From: Verrucomicrobia bacterium UBA6354
Lineage (GTDB): Bacteria; Verrucomicrobiota; Kiritimatiellia; RFP12; UBA1067
Direction of reading: 5' to 3'
Assembly: GCA_002440145.1 (NCBI GenBank)
Contig: DJRS01000136.1
Span: forward strand, 1-12,351
Length of the DNA: 12,351 nucleotides
Below the pieces are notes generated by a model. That model worked only from the letters and a program-made list of their open reading frames with translations. It made no database searches and had not been told where the DNA came from. The translations under genes were made by a program, and so were the position numbers. Every line of letters starts with the position of its first letter. Positions within the stretch are counted from its first letter, which is position 1. Positions 1 through 6,923 of this stretch are shown piece by piece.

Positions 1-10
1 CGCTAACGCT

Positions 11-51
11 CCGCCTCGGGCTGCGCAGGTTCCGCTCCCGGACAAAGGCGG
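11..51. other. Bulged hairpin, possible end of an upstream transcript
   Basis: CCGCCT (11-16) pairs with AGGCGG (46-51), and inside it CGGG (17-20) pairs with CCCG (37-40). A 5-nt bulge (41-45) interrupts the right arm. Ten base pairs in total could form a stable RNA hairpin. No T-tract follows on the plus strand, so an intrinsic terminator is not demonstrated. It could instead belong to a gene lying left of the window. Confidence 0.3.
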
Positions 52-94
52 GCCGGTTTCGGGATTGCCCTCCTTCATCTCCTTTATGTGCCAG

Positions 95-143
95 GGGACT
101 GCGCCCCTGCCATTGGGAGAGGAATGGAGGGACTCCTGCCATT
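95..143. repeat. Two-copy degenerate short repeat GGGACT...CCTGCCATT
   Basis: Copy A (95-114) reads GGGACT, a 5-nt spacer, then CCTGCCATT. Copy B (129-143) reads GGGACT directly followed by CCTGCCATT. Each copy can fold locally: CAGGGG (92-97) with CCCCTG (104-109) for A, and GGAG (126-129) with CTCC (133-136) for B. The shared 15 bases and the preserved ability to fold suggest a small palindromic intergenic repeat (REP-like) rather than chance, but only two copies are visible. Confidence 0.45.
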
Positions 144-295
144 TTCTGCACGGTCAAGAATCGCATCCGTGCCGGCTGTATCTCCGCACGGGATATTTGG
201 CCGCAGAAACGGGGACAGCGCTTGGTCTTTCCTTGAAACAGTCGCGATACTTGGCAAATTGCGCTAAAAACCATCTCCAAATTCCGCCCGCAATA

Positions 296-304
296 TGGTA
301 TAAT
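296..304 (+). promoter_or_regulatory. Extended -10 promoter of ftsH, probably leaderless
   Basis: TGG (296-298) directly precedes a perfect TATAAT (299-304), which is the TGn extended -10 arrangement of sigma-70-type promoters. No good TTGACA-like box lies 16-18 nt upstream, which is common for extended -10 promoters. Counting the last base of the hexamer as -7 puts +1 near 311, one base before the ftsH ATG at 312. A GAGGG at 306-310 resembles a ribosome binding site but would lie upstream of this start point and sits only 1 nt from the ATG. Confidence 0.65.
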
Positions 305-311
305 AGAGGGC

Positions 312-2345
312 ATGATGAAGAAGTCGAATAATCCGTGGAGATCATGGCTCGTAATCGCGCTGATTGCGGTCGTGTTCTTCTCAATGTACCGGATGAACCC
401 CAACCGGGAAGAAACGCGCGTTCTCACGCAGCGGGAGTTCTACACGGCCCTTGAAAACCGCACGGTCGTCGACCCTGTCACCCGCGTCATCGACCGCGAC
501 GACGGCGAAACCTTCCTCTCCGGCCACTTGCTGAAGACCCTTCCCGCAAGCCCGGCGTCCGGCGCGGCGGAAACCGCGACGCCCGCGAGCGCGGAGGCCG
601 CCGCGAACAGGCCCAACCGGGTGGCGTTTCGCGTGCCGCTCGTCCCGGGCGAAAACGACGCGCTGATGGCGGACCTTTTCCGCCGCGGACTGAACGTGCG
701 GGTCGAGACGCGGCAGAGCGCGTTTTCGCCCTTTGTCGCCCAACTGCTCTTCTTTTTCGGATTTCTCGCCCTCTTCTACTGGTTCATGGGACGGCGTGCG
801 GGCGGCACGGGCGGCGGCATCTTCGGCATGGGCAAGTCGCGCGCCAAGATGCTGACCGGCAAGGAGGAGCGCAAGCGCGTCACGTTCGCCGACGTCGCGG
901 GCGTGGACGAAGCCAAGAGCGAAGTCCAGGAAGTCGTGGAATTCCTGAAAAAGCCGGACAAGTTCCGCAAGATCGGTGCGCGCATTCCGAAAGGCGTGCT
1001 GCTCGTGGGGCCGCCCGGAACGGGCAAGACGCTTCTGGCGCGCGCGATCGCGGGCGAGGCGGGCGTGCCCTTCTTCGCGATTTCCGGCAGCGATTTCGAA
1101 GAGATGTTCGTGGGCGTGGGCGCCTCGCGCATGCGGGACATGTTCGCGGAAGCGAAGAAGCGCGCGCCCTGCATCATCTTCATCGACGAAATCGACTCCA
1201 TCGGCATGAAGCGCACGGGGGCCGGGGCGCTCGGCGGCAACCACGCCTACGAACAGACCCTCAACACCCTGCTCGTCGAGATGGACGGGTTTGACGCGAA
1301 CGAGGGCGTGATCGTCATCGCCGCGACGAACCGTCCGGACACGCTGGACGCGGCGCTGTTGCGGCCGGGCCGCTTCGACCGCCAGGTCATCGTGGACCTT
1401 CCCACGCTCAAGGGACGCGAAGAGATCCTGCGTCTGCACGGCAAGAAGATCAAATTCGCCAAGGACGCCGACCTCAACCGCATCGCCCGCGGCACGCCGG
1501 GCTTCTCGGGGGCGGATCTGGCGAACCTGCTGAACGAGGCGGCGCTTCTGGCCGTGCGCAAGGGGCTCGAGGCCGTAGACCAGGCGACGCTCGACGAGGC
1601 GCGCGACAAGGTCATCTGGGGCAGCGAGCGCAAGAGCGCGGGCTATTCGCGCCACGACCGCGAAATCACCGCCTGGCACGAGAGCGGCCACGCGCTTCTG
1701 CAGCTCCTGCTGGAACACACGGATCCGCTCCACAAGGTGACGATCATCCCGCGCGGGCGGGCCCTCGGCGCGACGATGTCCCTCCCCGAACAGGACGTCC
1801 TCAACCGCACGCGCGCGCAGTTCCTGGACGAGATCGCGGTCATGTGCGGCGGTCGCATAGCCGAGGAGATGTTCACGGGCGACATTTCGACCGGCGCGGC
1901 GCAAGACCTGGCCATGGCGACGGACACCGCCCTCAAAATGGTCTGCACCTACGGCATGTGCGACAAGTTCGGCTTCCGCACCTTCCGCGGCGCGAGCCCC
2001 TTCGCGAGCGACAATCTGCCGCCCGCCTTCAGCGACGAAACGCGCCGCGCCGTGGACGCCGAAGTTTCGGATCTCGTCCACAAAGCCTATGCGCGCGCAG
2101 ACGAACTCCTGAAAGCCAACCGCGAAAAACTGGCGAAGCTGGCGGAAACCTTGCTGGACAAAGAGTCCATGGACGGGCGCGACGTGGCGACGCTCCTGGG
2201 GCTGCCCTTCCGGGAAAGCGCCGCGGAAGCCGCCGCCCCGGCGGACAAACCCGCCGAAACCGGTCCGGCACGCCAAACGACCGCCGGCGAAGTCGCCGCC
2301 GCGGAGACGGACGGGCCCGCGCAATCGGAGGATTCGCCCGAATGA
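312..2345 (+). CDS. ftsH: ATP-dependent zinc metalloprotease FtsH
   Basis: Membrane-bound AAA+ protease that unfolds and degrades membrane and short-lived cytosolic proteins as a hexamer. In the 677-residue product I see a first membrane helix (about 11-25), a periplasmic region with an Ala/Pro-rich insert (about 80-100), and a second membrane helix (about 141-159). The AAA+ domain follows, with Walker A GPPGTGKT (233-240), pore loop FVG (266-268), Walker B IIFIDEID (288-295) and an SRH with RPGRFDR (351-357). The protease domain has HESGH (456-460) as the HExxH zinc site and Asp532 (AQDL) as the likely third ligand. The last ~45 residues are a low-complexity Ala/Glu/Pro tail. Length is close to the usual 610-680. 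The start at 312 is preferred because the promoter predicts a transcript beginning at about 311. A second ATG directly follows at 315. The stop overlaps the cdaA start as ATGA. Confidence 0.97.
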   Translation: MMKKSNNPWRSWLVIALIAVVFFSMYRMNPNREETRVLTQREFYTALENRTVVDPVTRVIDRDDGETFLSGHLLKTLPASPASGAAETATPASAEAAANRPNRVAFRVPLVPGENDALMADLFRRGLNVRVETRQSAFSPFVAQLLFFFGFLALFYWFMGRRAGGTGGGIFGMGKSRAKMLTGKEERKRVTFADVAGVDEAKSEVQEVVEFLKKPDKFRKIGARIPKGVLLVGPPGTGKTLLARAIAGEAGVPFFAISGSDFEEMFVGVGASRMRDMFAEAKKRAPCIIFIDEIDSIGMKRTGAGALGGNHAYEQTLNTLLVEMDGFDANEGVIVIAATNRPDTLDAALLRPGRFDRQVIVDLPTLKGREEILRLHGKKIKFAKDADLNRIARGTPGFSGADLANLLNEAALLAVRKGLEAVDQATLDEARDKVIWGSERKSAGYSRHDREITAWHESGHALLQLLLEHTDPLHKVTIIPRGRALGATMSLPEQDVLNRTRAQFLDEIAVMCGGRIAEEMFTGDISTGAAQDLAMATDTALKMVCTYGMCDKFGFRTFRGASPFASDNLPPAFSDETRRAVDAEVSDLVHKAYARADELLKANREKLAKLAETLLDKESMDGRDVATLLGLPFRESAAEAAAPADKPAETGPARQTTAGEVAAAETDGPAQSEDSPE

Positions 2346-3217
2346 TTTCGGTCACGGCGATACTGCAGATAGCGATCCTGTATTTCGTCATCTACGCCAT
2401 CTTGAAAGGCGCCAAGGGGTCGCGCTTCGGGCAGGCGCTCGCGGGAATCGGCATTCTCGCCGCCTTGCTCGCGGCGTTCTCGTACGTGCTCCATTTCGAC
2501 GTGCTGTCGACAATCCTGAAGTTCCTGCTCGCCTATCTCGCCATTTCGACCGTGGTCATCTTCCAACCCGAAATCCGCCGCATTCTCGCGACCGTGGGCG
2601 CGTTCGGGTATCTCGAAAAGCCCAAACATTATGCCAATGGAGCCATCACGCCGGAGTCGATGTTCGAGATAATAAAGGGTCTTTCGTCCACGAAGACCGG
2701 AGCGCTTTTCGCCTTCGAAGCCGGCATTTCGCTTCGCGGCTACGAAAATACCGGCATCGCGCTGGACGCGATCGTTTCCCGCGAATTGGTGCGCACCATT
2801 CTCACGCCCCCCCTGCCGTTGCACGACGGCGGGATCATCATCCGGAACGGGCGCCTCGCCGCGGCGCACTGCCTTTTCCCCGTCTCGAACAATCCCGGCC
2901 TCGTCGCGCATGGCATGCGCCACCGGGCGGCCGTCGGGCTTTCGGAAGAGACGGATGCGCTCGTGATCGTCGTTTCGGAAGAGACAGGCGCCATTTCGCT
3001 CGCGCACAACGGCCGTCTCGTCCGTTTCATCGGCGAAGGCGCGAACTCGTCCTTGCGGCGGTGGCTCAACCGGGCGCTCGAATCGGACGAACATGCGGGC
3101 GGACTCCTTGTGCGCCTCTCCGATTTCCTGCAGAAGCGCATGCAAGCCTCGCCCGCCCGGCGCAAGGAGGACGCCGGATCCCAAGAATCCAGGAAGGCGA
3201 ACAATGAAGAACGTTGA
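2342..3217 (+). CDS. cdaA: CdaA-type diadenylate cyclase (c-di-AMP synthase)
   Basis: Makes cyclic di-AMP from two ATP. This second messenger controls potassium and osmolyte uptake and envelope homeostasis. The 291-residue product has three predicted N-terminal membrane helices (about 5-22, 32-50, 56-76), then a DisA_N (DAC) domain. Catalytic-site landmarks are HDGG (161-164) in place of the usual DGA, and GMRHRAAVG (191-199) with the RHR motif, followed by SEETGAISLA. This is the membrane CdaA architecture, not DisA or CdaS. The start is ATG at 2342, overlapping the ftsH stop (ATGA), with GGAGG at 2327-2331. The longer open frame beginning upstream inside ftsH is not used. The end overlaps the next small gene by 14 nt. 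In Firmicutes cdaA is followed by cdaR, and here a CdaR-like fragment occupies that place. Confidence 0.95.
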   Translation: MISVTAILQIAILYFVIYAILKGAKGSRFGQALAGIGILAALLAAFSYVLHFDVLSTILKFLLAYLAISTVVIFQPEIRRILATVGAFGYLEKPKHYANGAITPESMFEIIKGLSSTKTGALFAFEAGISLRGYENTGIALDAIVSRELVRTILTPPLPLHDGGIIIRNGRLAAAHCLFPVSNNPGLVAHGMRHRAAVGLSEETDALVIVVSEETGAISLAHNGRLVRFIGEGANSSLRRWLNRALESDEHAGGLLVRLSDFLQKRMQASPARRKEDAGSQESRKANNEER

Positions 3218-3380
3218 CGTCAAATCCGTGCTGGCCGCGCTCGGCGGGGCGCTGACGCGAAATTGGGGGCTCAAGCTCGTTGCCCTCGTCTTGGCCATTG
3301 TCATCTACTACGTGCTCGCCCCGGCGAGCCTGGACCGGGAAAGCCATCGCAATGACGACACGCACTTCATCGGCCGCTAA
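3204..3380 (+). CDS. Small membrane peptide resembling the CdaR/YbbR N-terminal anchor
   Basis: A 58-residue product with an N-terminal basic/polar stretch, then NWGLKLVALVLAIVIYYVL at about residues 20-38. This is the kind of Trp-x-x-Lys-Leu membrane helix that starts CdaR (YbbR-domain) proteins. After the helix only about 20 polar residues remain, so all YbbR repeats are absent. The start is supported by AGGAAGG at 3191-3197 with 6-nt spacing. The gene overlaps the cdaA end by 14 nt and the ftsK start by 29 nt. Its position right after cdaA matches where cdaR usually sits. CdaR binds and regulates CdaA at the membrane, so a minimal regulator is possible (inference). It could also be a remnant, or an unrelated one-helix peptide whose resemblance is coincidental. 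Confidence 0.7.
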   Translation: MKNVDVKSVLAALGGALTRNWGLKLVALVLAIVIYYVLAPASLDRESHRNDDTHFIGR

Positions 3381-5973
3381 TTCCATGGACCGCACAGGGC
3401 GGCACAACCCGCTGTGCTGGGTGCTGTTTCCGCTCGCCCTGTTCGCGTTCGTCGCCCTGCTGACGTACGATTGGCGGGCCATAGCATGCTTGCAGACGCC
3501 CGCGCGCCTGCCTACCGCCAATTTGATCGGCCCTCTCGGCAACTATTTCGCCTACTACGGATACATGTTTCTGGGGCTCGCGATATGGGCGCTCCCCGTC
3601 CTGTGTCTTGCGCTTGGCGTCGGGCTTGCGTCCGGCCGGCTGCTCCGGCTCGGGCGTCGCGAACTGTGGCTCGCCGTCGTTCTTCTCGCGACGGCGTGCC
3701 TGCTCCAGCTTTTGCAGTCTCGCCTGCCGCTGTTGCGGAGCCGCGTGGAGGCGCTCAACATTCCGGCGGCGGGCGGGTGCGTCGGGTATCTGGTCGTGAC
3801 CTGCGCCCTCGCGCCCTTGCTGTCCGATTTCGGCGCCGGGGTCGCCATTTTGATCGTCCTTCTCTCCGCGCTTGTCGCGGCCGTCGGATTCCCGGCGCTC
3901 GCCGGCGGATTCAGAGGTCTCGTGCATTGGGCGTTCAACCCCGCCTTGCGCAAGCGAGCGGCGGAGCCTGCGGACGAAGAACGCGCGGCGCTCGAAGCCG
4001 CCCAGGCCGCCAAAGAAGAAGCCCGTCGCGAACGGGAGGAAGAAAAGGCGCGCATGCGCGCCGCAAAGGAAGCGGCCCGCGCGGAAAAAGAGGCGGCCAA
4101 AGCCGAGAAGGAAGCCGCGCGCCTGAGGCGCGAAACCCCGCCGGAAGATCGACCGGCGCCGGTCCCCGACGCGCGATCAGCCGTTCCCCCTTCGCCCGCG
4201 CCGGACGCGTCGGACGGACGCGAAAACGACGCGGCGGACTCCTCCGGCGCGACGGACGCGGCCCCGGAGGCGACAGGTCCCTACGTCCTGCCGCCCTTGG
4301 ACTTGCTCCACCCCCTCCGGGCGTCGAACGCCGACCACAGCGATGTGGAGGAGATGAGCCGCCGCCTGATCGATACGCTCAAGCTTTTCAACGTCGACGC
4401 CAAACTCGGCTACACCGTCAAGGGCCCCGTCGTGACCAAATACGCCCTTTTGCTGGCGCCGGGCATCCGCTATTCGGCCGTCACCAACATTTCGGACAAT
4501 ATCAAAGGCGCCCTTCACGCCAAGTCGTTGCGCATCGAAGCCCCCATCCCGGGAGACGAATGCATCGGCATCGAGGTGCCGAACCGCAAGCCGGCGGGCA
4601 TCAGTTTCCGCGAAATTATCGAATCGGACACATGGCGGTCCGCCAAAATGGAGCTCCCCCTTCTCTTCGGCAAGGACGCATCGGGGAAGGAACTGGTCGC
4701 GGATCTCGCGAGCATGCCCCACATGCTGGTTGCGGGCGCCACGGGACAAGGCAAATCCGTGTGTCTGAACTCCATCATCTGCGGCCTTCTCATGACGCGC
4801 ACGCCCGAACAGCTCAAGCTTATCATGGTGGACCCCAAGAGCGTGGAATTCACCCCCTACTCCAACATCCCGCATTTGCTCGTGCCTGTCATCACCGACA
4901 ACCGAAAGGTCGTCTTCTCCCTGCATTGGGCGGTCGCCGAAATGGAGAAACGGCTGAAGCTGTTTGCGCGCAACCGCGTGCGCAACATCTACGACTACAA
5001 CCACCGCAAGGTCGTCGTCCAGACAGACATGTTCGGGGAATCGCCCGACGGCGCGACGGACGACCCGCGCTCCATTCCCTATATCGTCATTATCATCGAC
5101 GAGGTCGCCGATTTGATGATGGCCGCCGGCAAGGAAGTGACGCCCGACATCTCGCGCCTCACCGCCAAGGCGCGCGCGGCAGGCATCCATCTCATTCTGG
5201 CGACCCAGCGTCCGGACGCGAAGATCATCACGGGCACCATCAAGGCGAACATCCCGGGACGCGTCGCATTCAAGACCTCACAGGCCATCGACTCGCGCAC
5301 GATTCTCGACGACGCCGGCGCGGAAAACCTCATCGGCCGCGGCGACATGCTTTTCAAGGGCAAGGACGGAATCCTCGTCCGCGCGCAGGGAGCATGGATA
5401 AGCGACGAGGAAATCGCCAATATCACCGCATTCATCGAAGAGCATTCGCACGTCCAATTCGACAAGCACTTCGCGACGAAACTGGGGCGCGTGAAGGAAG
5501 CGACAATCGACGATCCGTTCGCCGGAAACGAAGACGACCCCGACAACCAGCCCAAACCCGAGGCTTCGCCGGCCGCACAGCGCCAGCTGGCGCGTGCGAG
5601 CGCGGACGCCGACCTCTTCACAAAGGCGATCGAGGTCATCATCAACACAAACCGCGCGTCGGTCTCGCACTTCCAGCGCAAACTCGGCATCGGCTACAAT
5701 CATGCGGCGAAACTCTGCGACGAACTGGAAGAGCGCGGCGTCGTGGCGCCCCACAGCGGAGCGGGGCCGCGCACCATCCTGCTCGACCAAAACCAATTGG
5801 AAGCCATCCTGCGCGGCGAAACCTCCGCCGGCGCGGTCGCGCACCCTGCGGAGGCTTCCGGCGATCCACCGCTATCCGCCCCGGAGAACGACACATTCGC
5901 CGAATACGTCGACGGAGACGGGGCCGCGGCGAGTTCGGATGAACCTTCTACCACATCGGAGGAAACCGTATGA
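3352..5973 (+). CDS. ftsK: DNA translocase FtsK
   Basis: Septal DNA pump that clears chromosome termini during division. I choose ATG at 3352 (873 residues) because GGGAAAG at 3337-3343 lies 8 nt upstream. The ATG at 3385 has no ribosome site, and a longer frame to 3280 would run deep into the preceding gene. Membrane helices cluster in residues 21-185 (four or five segments), followed by a Lys/Glu/Ala-rich coiled-coil-like linker (about 202-262) and a Pro/Asp-rich linker to about 310. The motor has Walker A GATGQGKS (462-469), with Gln where Ser is common, and Walker B IIIDEVADL (580-588), then ATQRPDAKIITGTIKANIPG (617-636). The gamma winged helix (about 752-812) has IGYNHAAKLCDELEERG, the KOPS-reading element. 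Length is typical of short-linker FtsK/SpoIIIE. The stop overlaps rodZ as ATGA. Confidence 0.97.
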   Translation: MTTRTSSAANSMDRTGRHNPLCWVLFPLALFAFVALLTYDWRAIACLQTPARLPTANLIGPLGNYFAYYGYMFLGLAIWALPVLCLALGVGLASGRLLRLGRRELWLAVVLLATACLLQLLQSRLPLLRSRVEALNIPAAGGCVGYLVVTCALAPLLSDFGAGVAILIVLLSALVAAVGFPALAGGFRGLVHWAFNPALRKRAAEPADEERAALEAAQAAKEEARREREEEKARMRAAKEAARAEKEAAKAEKEAARLRRETPPEDRPAPVPDARSAVPPSPAPDASDGRENDAADSSGATDAAPEATGPYVLPPLDLLHPLRASNADHSDVEEMSRRLIDTLKLFNVDAKLGYTVKGPVVTKYALLLAPGIRYSAVTNISDNIKGALHAKSLRIEAPIPGDECIGIEVPNRKPAGISFREIIESDTWRSAKMELPLLFGKDASGKELVADLASMPHMLVAGATGQGKSVCLNSIICGLLMTRTPEQLKLIMVDPKSVEFTPYSNIPHLLVPVITDNRKVVFSLHWAVAEMEKRLKLFARNRVRNIYDYNHRKVVVQTDMFGESPDGATDDPRSIPYIVIIIDEVADLMMAAGKEVTPDISRLTAKARAAGIHLILATQRPDAKIITGTIKANIPGRVAFKTSQAIDSRTILDDAGAENLIGRGDMLFKGKDGILVRAQGAWISDEEIANITAFIEEHSHVQFDKHFATKLGRVKEATIDDPFAGNEDDPDNQPKPEASPAAQRQLARASADADLFTKAIEVIINTNRASVSHFQRKLGIGYNHAAKLCDELEERGVVAPHSGAGPRTILLDQNQLEAILRGETSAGAVAHPAEASGDPPLSAPENDTFAEYVDGDGAAASSDEPSTTSEETV

Positions 5974-6665
5974 TTGAATTCGGCAAAACCTTGCGCGAAG
6001 CGCGCGAGGCGAAAGGTCTCGGCATAGACGACATCGCCAAGGCCACCCACATGATGGCACGCCAGATAGACGCTCTGGAGCACGAGGACTTCTCCTCGTT
6101 CGCCGCGCCCATCTATGGCAGAGGATTCGTCAAGCTTTATTGCGAAGCCGTCGGACTCGACCCAAAGATAATGGTCGCGGAATTCATGGACATCTTCAAC
6201 GGCAACCGCGAACCGACGATACGCGTCCGCGTGGAGACGCCGGCCGAACCTGTCCGCGCAGACGAAGCGCAAGCTCCGACCACCGCCGAACCCGCCAGGC
6301 AGCAATCCGTCGTCGTGCAGCCGACATTCGACAATCCCGATCCGCCGGAACCCGCGCGCACGCCTTCGCGCTATGCCGCGCCGTCTCCGCTTGACGAATC
6401 GCCACTTGACGGCTGCGCATCCTTCTTCTGGATTTGGCGCCCTCTCGTCTTGCTGTTGCTGGCACTGTCCGTGCTCGGTCTTGTGTTCATCGGCGTTCGG
6501 GCGCTGTATCGCGCGACCCGCACATCCGCCCCCGCCGCCCGGGAAAGCGCAACGGCGACAACCGCGGAAGAATCGTCCGGCAAACCAAAACCGGCAAACG
6601 GCCCCAAGCACTCGAATGTGCCGCCACGCGGGAAAATAACGGTCGACCCGCTCTACATCGACTAA
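5970..6665 (+). CDS. rodZ: RodZ-like HTH membrane protein, short form
   Basis: RodZ links the MreB cytoskeleton to the membrane and helps set rod shape. The 231-residue product begins with an HTH_25 domain (about 3-75): FGKTLREAREAKGLGIDDIA, then RQIDALEHEDF and YGRGFVKLYCEAVGLD, all typical of RodZ. A Pro/Ala-rich cytoplasmic linker follows (about 85-150), then one membrane helix (about 157-178). Only about 50 polar residues lie beyond the helix, so the periplasmic DUF4115 beta domain of many RodZ proteins is absent. The start is firm: GGAGG at 5958-5962, ATG at 5970, overlapping the ftsK stop. In other bacteria RodZ also neighbours FtsK-family genes. The family call is strong. The MreB-linked role is inferred, and no mreB is in the window. 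Confidence 0.88.
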   Translation: MIEFGKTLREAREAKGLGIDDIAKATHMMARQIDALEHEDFSSFAAPIYGRGFVKLYCEAVGLDPKIMVAEFMDIFNGNREPTIRVRVETPAEPVRADEAQAPTTAEPARQQSVVVQPTFDNPDPPEPARTPSRYAAPSPLDESPLDGCASFFWIWRPLVLLLLALSVLGLVFIGVRALYRATRTSAPAARESATATTAEESSGKPKPANGPKHSNVPPRGKITVDPLYID

Positions 6666-6686
6666 CGCGCAAAGGGTATGCGAACA

Positions 6687-6923
6687 ATGGACAAATCGCC
6701 TCTTTCTTTCACAAGCTTCCTCTGTCCGGTGTGCCATACGGAGATTGAAGCCACAACCGATCTTTCCGGGCAAAACGCCGAATGTCCGGCCTGCGGCGCA
6801 AAATTAACCGTCCCGCCTGCGGCAGACGATAAAATCCTGCGCCATGGCGCAGATGACTTGGACAAAAGCCATACGCAAGCGTTGAAAAACCGTACCATTC
6901 GCATAGAATTGGAAGATTTATGA
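6687..6923 (+). CDS. Small zinc ribbon protein
   Basis: A 78-residue product with one zinc ribbon built from CPVC (13-16) and CPAC (33-36), separated by 16 residues. This spacing is typical of small cytosolic rubredoxin-like or zinc ribbon proteins. The C-terminal half (about 45-78) is charged, polar and featureless. I place the start at the ATG at 6687 because AAAGGG at 6671-6676 lies 10 nt upstream. An ATG at 6678 (three residues longer) would leave only 1 nt. The gene starts 21 nt after rodZ and its stop overlaps the nuclease start (ATGA), so the two are probably translated together. No function can be read from the sequence. Binding to nucleic acid or a protein partner is typical of such ribbons but is not shown here. 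Confidence 0.8.
   Translation: MDKSPLSFTSFLCPVCHTEIEATTDLSGQNAECPACGAKLTVPPAADDKILRHGADDLDKSHTQALKNRTIRIELEDL

Larger units (their letters stand above)
1..311. other. Gene-free leader upstream of ftsH
   Basis: I see no convincing gene here. The short open frames in this stretch have no recognisable domain and no good start signal. The stretch holds a bulged hairpin (11-51), a pair of degenerate repeats that can each fold (around 92-143), a 6-bp inverted repeat GCACGG (148-153) / CCGTGC (167-172) with a 13-nt loop, and the ftsH promoter at its right edge. The base composition drops from GC-rich to more AT-rich after about 235, as expected for a promoter region. Confidence 0.6.

Noticed and set aside
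65..331. 88-codon open frame upstream of and overlapping the ftsH start
   Set aside because: No domain, no ribosome site, and it crosses the ftsH promoter and the repeat pair.
381..2324. Long open frame on the minus strand opposite ftsH (about 647 codons)
   Set aside because: It mirrors the ftsH coding frame, a common effect of high GC. The product is Arg/Ala/Gly-rich with no domain, and it has no upstream signals.
4000..4140. Lys/Glu/Ala repeats in the ftsK linker considered as a separate repeat element
   Set aside because: The pattern is protein-level coiled-coil-like composition in frame with ftsK. The DNA is not a clean tandem repeat.
3414..5942. Long plus-strand open frame shifted relative to ftsK (about 842 codons)
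   Set aside because: It overlaps ftsK almost completely, is very rich in Arg, Gly and Pro, and has no recognisable domain. The ftsK frame has every family motif.
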